Source: JAGVNX01 sp035290965
Lineage (GTDB): Archaea > Iainarchaeota > Iainarchaeia > Iainarchaeales > GCA-2688035
NCBI GenBank assembly: GCA_035290965.1
Contig: DATDTD010000003.1
Coordinates: 1-13,133, forward strand
Direction: 5' to 3'
Length of the DNA stretch: 13,133 nt
This document shows, in pieces, positions 1 through 6,357 of this stretch (positions are counted from its first letter, which is position 1; every line of letters begins with the position of its first letter). A program made the translations under genes and the position numbers. The notes under the pieces are model-generated. The model searched no databases. It was not told the DNA's origin and worked only from the letters and a program-made list of their open reading frames with translations.

Positions 1-2
1 CG

Positions 3-212
3 CTGATAGTAAACGCGCTTTCCTCAAACACTGGAAGTTCATTGAAAAAATCAAGCGCAAACTGCTTTTCGGGAAAAGACTTTGAAATAAAAAGCGTTTT
101 CATGGGAAAGGAAAAAAGCGCTTTCTCCATTGCAAAGGAAATCCGCACAATCCGCATTGGAAAGCAAAGTTTTCTGGAGGCAAAAACAAGTGAGCACTAC
201 AAAAAGCCTTAA
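3..212 (+). CDS. C-terminal end of a pilin-like protein (5' partial)
   Basis: An open frame enters from the left edge and stops with TAA at 210-212, leaving 69 residues. The residues look like real protein rather than a shadow: alternating charged and hydrophobic positions around KDFEIKSVFMGKEKSAF, and codon choice like that of the next genes. The next gene's Shine-Dalgarno (176-180) and GTG start (190) lie inside its 3' end, a 23-base overlap typical of a compact operon. Its end (EIRTIRIGKQSFLEAKTS) loosely resembles the end of the following pilin-like protein (VERIVLVQGKIARLVLEG), so I infer a third member of the same pilin-like series. The N-terminus that would show the signal peptide is outside the window, so the family call is tentative. 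Confidence 0.5.
   Translation: MIVNALSSNTGSSLKKSSANCFSGKDFEIKSVFMGKEKSAFSIAKEIRTIRIGKQSFLEAKTSEHYKKP
176..180 (+). promoter_or_regulatory. Shine-Dalgarno GGAGG for the gene starting at 190
   Basis: GGAGG is followed by nine bases and then GTG. It lies inside the end of the upstream frame and decides the start of the pilin-like gene at 190. Confidence 0.75.
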
Positions 213-657
213 TGCAAAGGGATTTGTTTTTTCCCTTGATGCGGGAATCGCTTTCACGATTGCAATAGGCGTGCTGTTCCTTGCGCTTTTTGCAATGGAA
301 CAGAGCACAAAGGAAAGCATAATCTCTGAAAAAAATTTTGAGCTGTGGAAAAACACTGTTTTCCTTGCGGATGCGATTGTGAAAAACAATTCTCCGGAGC
401 AGAGCGTTCTCGGCAGCGCTGTTTTTGATTCTGAAAAGCAGAGAGTGAAAAGCAACGAGATTGATTTGCAATTGCTTGAAAAGGCATCTGAAATTGAAAA
501 CAAGGAGTTTGAACTGAAAAAAATTTCGCTTGTTTTCAGGGATGCAAACAGGGTTTTTTTTGAACGGCATACAGATAAAAAAAACTGCCTTGCAGTCGAA
601 AGGATTGTGCTCGTGCAGGGAAAAATCGCAAGGCTTGTTTTGGAGGGATGCAATTGA
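190..657 (+). CDS. Pilin-like membrane-anchored protein
   Basis: A 155-residue protein starting at GTG 190. This start is chosen because a strong GGAGG (176-180) lies nine bases upstream; the frame is also open further upstream, but without such a site. The N-terminus is short and basic (MSTTKSLNAKG) and is followed by GFVFSLDA and a hydrophobic stretch of about 20 residues. This is the layout of archaeal prepilin-like proteins: cleavage after Gly, an acidic residue soon after, then a helix that anchors the protein or packs in a pilus core. The remainder is soluble and charged, with one Cys pair (CLAVERI...EGC) near the end that could form a disulfide. Its stop overlaps the start of the next gene, so they are probably co-translated. 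It would act at the cell surface or in a pseudopilus. The exact subfamily is not recognised. Confidence 0.75.
   Translation: MSTTKSLNAKGFVFSLDAGIAFTIAIGVLFLALFAMEQSTKESIISEKNFELWKNTVFLADAIVKNNSPEQSVLGSAVFDSEKQRVKSNEIDLQLLEKASEIENKEFELKKISLVFRDANRVFFERHTDKKNCLAVERIVLVQGKIARLVLEGCN
642..647 (+). promoter_or_regulatory. Shine-Dalgarno GGAGGG deciding a TTG start
   Basis: The site abuts ATG 648 but has a normal seven-base spacing, counted from GGAGG, to TTG 654. It therefore supports TTG as the start of the second pilin-like gene. Confidence 0.55.
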
Positions 658-1013
658 AAAAGCAGGGTTTTGTTTTCAGTCTTGAAGCTTCACTGAGCCT
701 GATTTTTTTGGTTGGGATACTGCTGGTGCAGATTCCTGCGCAGGAAAAGGATTTGCACGAGCTTGCTGTTTTCCAGAAGGAAAACGATTTGCTGAAAATC
801 TGGGCAAAACAGCGGAATTTTTCTTTGGAGGAAATGAAAAAGGATTTTGAATTCGCTTTTCCCGATGTTTCAGGAGAAATTTCAGTAAACATGCAGAGGA
901 TTTCTGCGGGAAATCCGCGCAGTAAAAAAAGCGTGAAGGCAATTGCCTCTGAAACTGTTTTTTTCGGAGCAGATTTAGAAAGCACAATTATTTCAGTCAG
1001 TGTTTTCGAATGA
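654..1013 (+). CDS. Pilin-like protein, paralogue of the upstream gene
   Basis: A 119-residue protein from TTG 654 (MKKQGFVFSLEASLSLIFLVG). It shares GFVFSL(E/D)A plus a hydrophobic helix with the preceding gene, so the two are probably duplicated prepilin-like proteins processed by the same archaeal prepilin peptidase. ATG 648 is in frame but touches the GGAGGG at 642-647, leaving no spacer; TTG 654 leaves seven bases after GGAGG and overlaps the previous stop as TTGA, so I prefer it. The body is helical and charged and ends in a beta-rich tail (STIISVSVFE). Its last 21 bases overlap, tail to tail, the end of the minus-strand pilin gene at 993. Role inferred: minor pilin or pseudopilin. Confidence 0.7.
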   Translation: MKKQGFVFSLEASLSLIFLVGILLVQIPAQEKDLHELAVFQKENDLLKIWAKQRNFSLEEMKKDFEFAFPDVSGEISVNMQRISAGNPRSKKSVKAIASETVFFGADLESTIISVSVFE

Positions 1014-1403
1014 AACAAGGCCTGAGGATTTTTTTACCAGAAAGCTTTTTTCAGAATCGAACTCTGTTTCCCTGAAAGAGATTTCATTGGGAAAAATTAC
1101 TGAAAAGATTTTTTCCTTTCCAAGGGAAGCGCTTTTCACTGAAACAAAAAGCGTGTTTTTTTCCGAAAAAATTTTCCATTGAAGCGAGGGATTTGCTGTT
1201 TTTTCAATGCTTGAGCCGTTTCCCAGAAATCTCAGCTGTTCCACGGAGTTTTTTACTGAATCCGCAAACCTTTTTGCGTTCATTGAATCGAGCGCAAAAA
1301 TGCCCGCATTGTACGCAGAGGAATAGAACGGCAGGAGCAGTGCGAAGCATGCGAGGAAAGCAAGCAGCAACAAAAGGAATTCCAGTGAAATTTGCGCGCG
1401 CAA
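993..1403 (-). CDS. Class III signal peptide pilin-like protein
   Basis: A 136-residue protein if it starts at TTG 1403. It begins MRAQISLEFLLLLLAFLACF: Arg-Ala, then QISLEFLLL, matching the archaeal class III signal QxSxExxxL, which prepilin peptidases of the EppA/FlaK type cut just before the Gln. About 20 hydrophobic residues follow, then a soluble domain of roughly 100 residues with beta-like alternation (TLFVSVKSASL, KIFSVIFPNEISF). The frame stays open to 1613 upstream, but that stretch is out of frame with the real small pilin gene and is rich in Asn/Arg/His/Cys, so it is not coding. A weak SD (AGG at 1411-1413) lies seven bases before TTG. It follows the small pilin gene by eight bases and is probably co-transcribed with it. 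Likely a pilus or surface-filament component. Confidence 0.7.
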   Translation of the reverse strand: MRAQISLEFLLLLLAFLACFALLLPFYSSAYNAGIFALDSMNAKRFADSVKNSVEQLRFLGNGSSIEKTANPSLQWKIFSEKNTLFVSVKSASLGKEKIFSVIFPNEISFRETEFDSEKSFLVKKSSGLVSFENTD

Positions 1404-1411
1404 GGAAAAAC

Positions 1412-1597
1412 CTATATTTTGTCTATTTCGTCGAAGATTTCCTTTGTTTTCTTGTCGATTGCCTCTGTTCCCTTTGTGCTTGTTGTGCGGAGCTGGGAAA
1501 CAAAAAGCAAAACCAATGCAACGACTGCGGCAAGGACAATTATGAGTTCTATTGAAATCTGGGCCTTTTTTTCCGAAAAAAATTTTGGAACCTGCAT
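1412..1597 (-). CDS. Small class III signal peptide pilin
   Basis: A 61-residue protein from ATG 1597. The N-terminus MQVPKFFSEKKA is basic and is followed by QISIELIIVLAAVVALVLLFV, a clear class III signal (KA, then QxSxExxxL) with a hydrophobic helix. A short charged tail (STKGTEAIDKKTKEIFDEIDKI) completes it. The size and layout match the small archaeal pilins formerly grouped as DUF361, which are processed by EppA-type peptidase and form thin pili or filaments. A TTG two codons upstream is possible, but a TATA-like TTTTTAAA (1620-1627) is centred about 27 bases before ATG 1597, which fits a leaderless transcript starting at that ATG. Confidence 0.8.
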   Translation of the reverse strand: MQVPKFFSEKKAQISIELIIVLAAVVALVLLFVSQLRTTSTKGTEAIDKKTKEIFDEIDKI

Positions 1598-1619
1598 AAG
1601 CAATGGCTTTCAAGGAGGG

Positions 1620-1627
1620 TTTAAAAA
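1620..1627 (-). promoter_or_regulatory. TATA box of the small pilin operon
   Basis: TTTTTAAA on the minus strand is centred 26-27 bases upstream of ATG 1597, the usual archaeal spacing from TATA box to transcription start. The mRNA would therefore start at or very near the ATG (leaderless). Confidence 0.6.
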
Positions 1628-1660
1628 GATTTGGATTGCTTCGACAAAAAACGAACTGCC

Positions 1661-1691
1661 TTTTTCTTTCTTTTGAAAAAAGAAAGAAAAA
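1661..1691. repeat. 14-bp perfect A/T inverted repeat in a divergent promoter region
   Basis: TTTTTCTTTCTTTT (1661-1674) and AAAAGAAAGAAAAA (1678-1691) are exact reverse complements separated by GAA. A third, direct A/G-rich copy lies at about 1703-1721. The element sits between the divergent promoters of the small pilin gene and the site-2 protease gene. It could be curved DNA, a regulator site, or a hairpin; it is not placed to terminate either gene. Confidence 0.7.
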
Positions 1692-1744
1692 TGTAAGTTG
1701 CCAAAAAGAAAGAAAAGAAAAATTTCAGGAAAAAAATCGGATTG

Positions 1745-1751
1745 TTTTTAA
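1745..1751 (+). promoter_or_regulatory. TATA box of the site-2 protease gene
   Basis: TTTTTAA is centred 27 bases upstream of ATG 1775, the spacing expected for a leaderless archaeal mRNA. A second T-rich tract (1755-1761) is too close to the start. Confidence 0.55.
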
Positions 1752-1774
1752 CCCTTTTTAATGAAAACATTCTT

Positions 1775-2362
1775 ATGAACAGGAAAGAGCTTGTTGATTT
1801 GACTGTTGCCTATCTTACAATAAGCGCGGCATTTGCAATAGTCCTTGACAGGGGATTTTTTACCGCGGGAAGCATTTCGGGAGGATTTGCGCTTGCACTC
1901 TTTGTGAGCTTTCTGGCAGTCGGAACAGGATTTATACTTCACGAGCTTGCACACAGGCAGGTTGCAAAGCATTTCGGGGCGCACGCTGAATTCCGCGCCT
2001 GGCCGTTCGGGCTCATAATTGCGATTGCAGTCCCGATTATTACTCTTGGAAATTTTTTGTTTGCAGCTCCGGGAGCGGTTTACATTTACGGTGAAAACAT
2101 TGACAGGCGGCAGAACGGGCTGATTTCAGTTGCAGGGCCCGCGACAAACATTGCAGCAGGATTGTTTTTCGGTTTTCTCAGCTTTGTTTCCGCAAACCCC
2201 TTTGTCGTTGCAATTGCTTATCCCGCAATGTTCATAAATTTCTGGCTTGCTTTTTTCAATCTGATTCCAGTTCCTCCCCTTGACGGAAGCAAGGTTTTTG
2301 CGTGGAATCCAATAATTTGGATTGCGCTTTTCATTCCATTAATATTATTTATCTTCATTTGA
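1775..2362 (+). CDS. Site-2 protease-like intramembrane metalloprotease (M50)
   Basis: A 195-residue polytopic membrane protein. HELAH at residues 56-60 is the zinc-binding HExxH of the M50 family, within a transmembrane helix. GPATN (121-125) is a conserved feature of the family, and NLIPVPPLDG (162-171) carries the Asp (D170) that serves as third zinc ligand. Five to six hydrophobic segments are visible, and there is no PDZ or CBS domain, so this is the minimal core form seen in many archaea. It would cleave substrate proteins inside the membrane; the substrate is unknown. ATG 1775 is chosen because a TATA box sits 27 bases upstream and because the TTG at 1742 lies upstream of that TATA box. 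The gene ends 15 bases from the convergent end of cdc48. It lies next to the pilin genes, but no direct link is shown. Confidence 0.88.
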   Translation: MNRKELVDLTVAYLTISAAFAIVLDRGFFTAGSISGGFALALFVSFLAVGTGFILHELAHRQVAKHFGAHAEFRAWPFGLIIAIAVPIITLGNFLFAAPGAVYIYGENIDRRQNGLISVAGPATNIAAGLFFGFLSFVSANPFVVAIAYPAMFINFWLAFFNLIPVPPLDGSKVFAWNPIIWIALFIPLILFIFI

Positions 2363-2377
2363 AAAAGCGGAACAGAA

Positions 2378-5300
2378 TCAGCCGACATAATTGAAGTTGT
2401 CAATGTTTTCTTCAAAGTCGTCATAGACCTTTTCTTTTTCTTTAATTGCCTTGTCTGCCTTCAGCATCCTTGCAATAATTTCTTCTAAATGGGCTTTCTC
2501 AATCGGCTTTGGAACAGGAGTAATTTTTGAACTTTTTAAAACAGTATAAATTAATCCCGAAATCTGGGTTGCACTTATCTTCTTTGCGTCATTTTGCCTT
2601 TTAAAAACCAAAAAATCATCGCACAGCTTTTGAATTGCTTCTTTGCTAAAACCGTTTATTTTTTCAGCAATATCCTCCAAGGGAAAAACAGCGTCTACTT
2701 CAAAGCCTGCCAGGGCTTCTTTCAGCATTTTTAGCCGAGTTTTTTTATCTACTTTTTCAGTCAGTGCCAAAAGGGCAGCTTCGTAAATCAACCCCCGTAT
2801 TCCGGCGCCTGTAAAATTTTCTGTTTTTTTTGCCAAGTCTTCCAAAGAAACATCTTTGGCAAGCTTTATGCCCGAAGTATGGACTTTCAAAATCGCCAAG
2901 CGGGTTGCCTCATTCGGGCTTTCAATCCTGATCGCCTTGTCAATTCTGCCAGCTCTCAAAAGAGCGTGGTCCAGCAGCCAGGGCATGTTTGTTGCGGCAA
3001 TAAAAACAACATTATTCAATTCCTGAATTCCGTCAAGTTCAGTAAGCAATTGGTTGACTATCCTGCGGGTAAACCCGCTGTCATTGTCAACTCCCCTAAT
3101 TCCGGCAATTGAATCAATCTCATCAAAAAAAATTATTGAGGGGGCAACTTGCCTGGCTTTTTTAAAAATTTTTCTTATCCCCAATTCAGTCTGACCAACC
3201 CACATGCTCACCAATTCGGGGCCTTTTATTGAAATAAAATTTGCCTCGCTTTCAGTTGCAACAGCCTTTGCAAGCAAAGTTTTTCCGCATCCGGGCGGCC
3301 CGTAAATCAGGATTCCTTTCGGGGGCTTTATTCCCATTTTTTTAAAAGCATCCGGATGCTTCAAAGGCCATTCCACAGCCTGCTTTAGCTCTTCTTTTAT
3401 TTCATCTAACCCGCCAATATCCTCCCATTTCACGCTGGGAATGTCAATTGTGATTTCTCTTAGCGCCGAAGGCTGGACCAGTTTCAAGCCATCTAAAAAA
3501 TCATTGTTGTTTACTTGCAGCTTTTCTAAAAGTTCCGGCGGTATTGTTTCATCATCAAGGTTCATTTCGGGCAAATATTTGCCCAATGATTTCATAGCAG
3601 CCTCTTTTACAAGTGCAGCCAAATCCGCGCCGACAAAACCATGAGTGATATTTGCAAAATAATCCAAATCCACATCATCTGCTAATGGCATTCCACGCGT
3701 GTGAATCTGCAAAATCTGCTTTCTTGCCTTTTTATCTGGAACCGGCAATTCAACTTCCCTGTCAAATCTTCCAGGTCTGCGCAAAGCCTCATCAATAGAA
3801 TTGACGCGGTTAGTAGCCGCTATGACAACCACTCCGCCCCTTGCTTCAAGGCCATCCATCAAAGCGAGAATCTGGGCTACAACACGCCTTTCAACTTCTC
3901 CCAAGACTTCCTCTCTCTTAGGAGCAATAGCGTCGATCTCATCAATAAAAATAATGCTTGGCGCATTTTCTTCCGCTTCCTTGAAAATCTGCCTTACTCG
4001 TTCTTCCGCTTCCCCAACAAATTTCGAATTATGCATTACAAAAAGAGACGGTGCTGCCAAAAAGTTTGAATGCGGTTCAATTGTTAAATCAAAAAGTTCT
4101 TGTTCTCCAGTATCATTTATGCTGTCTATTTTAGCCCAGCTTATTTCTGCAGTGGCTAGCTCCTTGAGCTTCTTGTCAGGCATTAATTTGGATATCTCTT
4201 CAATTTTTCTCTGGGTTAAATAATCTCTGCCTGAAATATACCTTTCAGTTGGTCCTTCAGGCAAATTTTTTCCATAAACATAATTTTTGTTATTTTTTAC
4301 TTGTTTCAACAGAGGAGAAATATCCGGAACTCTTAAATCGTCCCCTGTTTTTACCCTTGAACCATACCATGATTCCACTATTTTGAACTTTTTTGTGTTG
4401 GATTTAATCTCTTCGGCAAAAATTTCTCTTGGCCTGTTGCCGATTACTGTAAGGGCCAGCATATTTGAAAATTTTGTTTTCCACGGCTCTATTTTTGTAA
4501 TTATGCCCATTTTTCTGCAAAGAACCGAAAGATCTTCAAGAACATTTTTGGTTATAGAATAAATCCTAACTGTAGGATAACCCCCTGTCCCTTTGCTTGC
4601 AGTGCCGTCGCCTTCAAAAAAACCAGCGACGAACTCGGCAGTTTCTTTTTTTGTGAGACCAAAAATCCACGCAGGAAGGGAATAATTGCCTTTTTTTCCA
4701 AACGGAAACTTCAGTGTTCTTTGAAAAAAGTTTCTCAATGCAGCAGAATAACAAAAGACCTTGTTTTTCTTGATTTTAGCATTAATTCCAAAAATTTTTT
4801 TTGCAAGAGAAGCAAACTCCTGTTTTAGGCATTGCTCATTGTTGGCAAATTGCAGTCCATCATATTGCAATGTGCCTTCAGAATACATCAAGCCCAAAAA
4901 ACGCAAAAGCCCCAGAGAACTTTTGGACGGCAACATAATAAACTCCCGCTCATTCAAGGTTTTTCTTCTTGAAGAAACCTTTAGCCCCATAACATCTTTT
5001 TGAGCACCTTTGAAATCACTCTTCTTTAACATGCCTTTTTTTGTCAATATCCAAGTTTCGGAATCAAAATCTTTCAAATAATCAAAGCGGAATGATTTGC
5101 CTTCCGGAAGTGTTTTTGCTATCGCCACTAAATCCCCTTTCGAAAGGTCTTTTGCTGTTTTCCAAAAAATGTTTCCAAAAGAATCCATGCAAGCAAAAGG
5201 GTGGTTTGCCGAGCATACAACTCCCGTGCCAAGCGACGTTTTAACATAGTAAGAACGAGCTTTGATTTTTGTTATGTGAGTAATCCTGCCTCTCTTTATT

Positions 5301-6232
5301 TTAAGATTTTTATCCAAAGAGAAAACTGTTTTTGGTTTTTTCAATTCAATTATTGTCATTCCGCCAGTGTTGTTTAATATTTTTCCGTTTTCACTGGCTT
5401 CTACAAAAATATCACTGATTTTTTCCCCGCCCTTTGGATTAGTCAAAATCTTTGTGTCGCCACTAACACACATTATTGCTGGCGCATTCACTGAAATAAA
5501 ATGCGCATTTGTTTCGTTTGCAACTGCCTTTGCAAGCAGGGTTTTTCCGGTTCCGGGATACCCGTGCAGCAACACGCCTTTTGGAGGCTCAATTCCAAGC
5601 TTTCTAAAAAGTTCTGGGTGCTTTAGGGGTAGTTCAATCATTTCTTTGACTTTCTTTATCTGTTCTTCCAGGCCGCCAATGTCTTCATAGGCAACCTTCG
5701 GCAGCCCCTCCAACTCTCCCTTTGTGGGCTTTTCCTTCAAAACAAAATCCGTAGAATCAGTTACTTTCACTATTCCGCGCGGGTTTGTTTCGACAACCTT
5801 GTAAACAAATCCCCTCCCTGAACCAAAGATGCTTACCCAGACGCTGTCTCCCGTATTCAAAGGCCTGCCCAAAAAGCTTTTTTTCAGAATCTTGTCATAG
5901 CCAGAAGCAATAATGCGGATTTCTTCTGTCGGGGCGAGAATTACTTTTTTCGCCTCCTTCACATCTGCCTTTCGGATTGTAACTTTTTCGCCAAGTCCTG
6001 CTCCCGCATTGTGCCGGATGTAAGAATCCATGCGCACAACCTGCCGTCCCTCATCTTCTGGGCGCGCGGGCCAGACAATTGCCGCTGTCTTTTTTGTTCC
6101 CTGAGCCTCTATAATGTCTCCGGAAGTAATGCCGAGCAATTGCTTTGTCTGCATGTCTAAAGTTACAATGTTCCTGCCGACATGGCTCGGATCAGGCTCT
6201 TCAACCTTCAAAACAACTTCATTTGTTGCCAT
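2378..6232 (-). CDS. cdc48: Cdc48/VAT-type AAA+ ATPase, intein-containing
   Basis: The precursor has 1284 residues from ATG 6232; after removal of a 481-residue intein the host protein would have about 803, close to usual archaeal Cdc48/VAT length. Family role: a hexameric unfoldase that pulls proteins out of complexes for degradation in the cytosol. The N-domain covers residues 1 to about 175. D1 has Walker A GYPGTGKT (K230; the usual second residue is Pro, here Tyr), Walker B IIFIDEID and arginine-finger region RRPGRFDRE. D2 has GPPGCGKT, IIFFDEID and pore loop SMWVGQTE. D2's arginine region reads RAGRIDKAI, less canonical than D1. The lid of D2 is longer than usual and seems to hold two similar helical segments. 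The ORF continues 43 codons upstream of ATG 6232, but that stretch is Cys/Phe/Trp-rich and unlike the family, so ATG 6232 is the start. Its neighbour 125 bases upstream is an NFACT-R protein. Confidence 0.95.
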   Translation of the reverse strand: MATNEVVLKVEEPDPSHVGRNIVTLDMQTKQLLGITSGDIIEAQGTKKTAAIVWPARPEDEGRQVVRMDSYIRHNAGAGLGEKVTIRKADVKEAKKVILAPTEEIRIIASGYDKILKKSFLGRPLNTGDSVWVSIFGSGRGFVYKVVETNPRGIVKVTDSTDFVLKEKPTKGELEGLPKVAYEDIGGLEEQIKKVKEMIELPLKHPELFRKLGIEPPKGVLLHGYPGTGKTLLAKAVANETNAHFISVNAPAIMCVSGDTKILTNPKGGEKISDIFVEASENGKILNNTGGMTIIELKKPKTVFSLDKNLKIKRGRITHITKIKARSYYVKTSLGTGVVCSANHPFACMDSFGNIFWKTAKDLSKGDLVAIAKTLPEGKSFRFDYLKDFDSETWILTKKGMLKKSDFKGAQKDVMGLKVSSRRKTLNEREFIMLPSKSSLGLLRFLGLMYSEGTLQYDGLQFANNEQCLKQEFASLAKKIFGINAKIKKNKVFCYSAALRNFFQRTLKFPFGKKGNYSLPAWIFGLTKKETAEFVAGFFEGDGTASKGTGGYPTVRIYSITKNVLEDLSVLCRKMGIITKIEPWKTKFSNMLALTVIGNRPREIFAEEIKSNTKKFKIVESWYGSRVKTGDDLRVPDISPLLKQVKNNKNYVYGKNLPEGPTERYISGRDYLTQRKIEEISKLMPDKKLKELATAEISWAKIDSINDTGEQELFDLTIEPHSNFLAAPSLFVMHNSKFVGEAEERVRQIFKEAEENAPSIIFIDEIDAIAPKREEVLGEVERRVVAQILALMDGLEARGGVVVIAATNRVNSIDEALRRPGRFDREVELPVPDKKARKQILQIHTRGMPLADDVDLDYFANITHGFVGADLAALVKEAAMKSLGKYLPEMNLDDETIPPELLEKLQVNNNDFLDGLKLVQPSALREITIDIPSVKWEDIGGLDEIKEELKQAVEWPLKHPDAFKKMGIKPPKGILIYGPPGCGKTLLAKAVATESEANFISIKGPELVSMWVGQTELGIRKIFKKARQVAPSIIFFDEIDSIAGIRGVDNDSGFTRRIVNQLLTELDGIQELNNVVFIAATNMPWLLDHALLRAGRIDKAIRIESPNEATRLAILKVHTSGIKLAKDVSLEDLAKKTENFTGAGIRGLIYEAALLALTEKVDKKTRLKMLKEALAGFEVDAVFPLEDIAEKINGFSKEAIQKLCDDFLVFKRQNDAKKISATQISGLIYTVLKSSKITPVPKPIEKAHLEEIIARMLKADKAIKEKEKVYDDFEENIDNFNYVG
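4028..5470 (-). mobile_element. Intein with LAGLIDADG homing endonuclease in Cdc48 D1
   Basis: The 481-residue intein starts at Cys (CVSGDTKIL, block A) and ends at HN before Ser (FVMHN then SKFVGE). Block B reads CSANHPF, with His90 and Ser in place of the common Thr. Two dodecapeptide motifs are present: LGLMYSEGT (intein residues 192-200, acidic Glu198) and VAGFFEGDGT (acidic Asp288), as in a DOD-type homing endonuclease. Block F (FDLTIEPHSNF) and penultimate His480 are intact, so both splicing and DNA cutting look possible. The insertion lies between NAPAIM and SKFVGEAEER, exactly at the D1 pore loop 1, so the ATPase should not work unless splicing occurs. Inteins at AAA+ nucleotide-binding or pore sites are known in archaea. 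Confidence 0.93.
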
Positions 6233-6357
6233 AAAAAAACACTTAAGAGTAAATCCCGCTAAAAACAAAAAATAAAGGTTGCAAGCTCGTGCGCAAAACC
6301 AATTCTCAAATAACCTTTGATTGCAAAAAAATAAAAACCATTGGCATTGGGTTTTTT

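Noticed and set aside
51..653. 200-residue minus-strand frame opposite the pilin-like genes
   Set aside because: Ser/Phe/Cys-rich composition with no domain; it is the reverse of a plus-strand gene with a good SD and signal peptide.
1404..1613. N-terminal extension of the minus-strand class III pilin gene
   Set aside because: It overlaps the small pilin gene in another frame and has low-complexity Asn/Arg/His/Cys residues; the class III signal starts at residue 3 when TTG 1403 is used.
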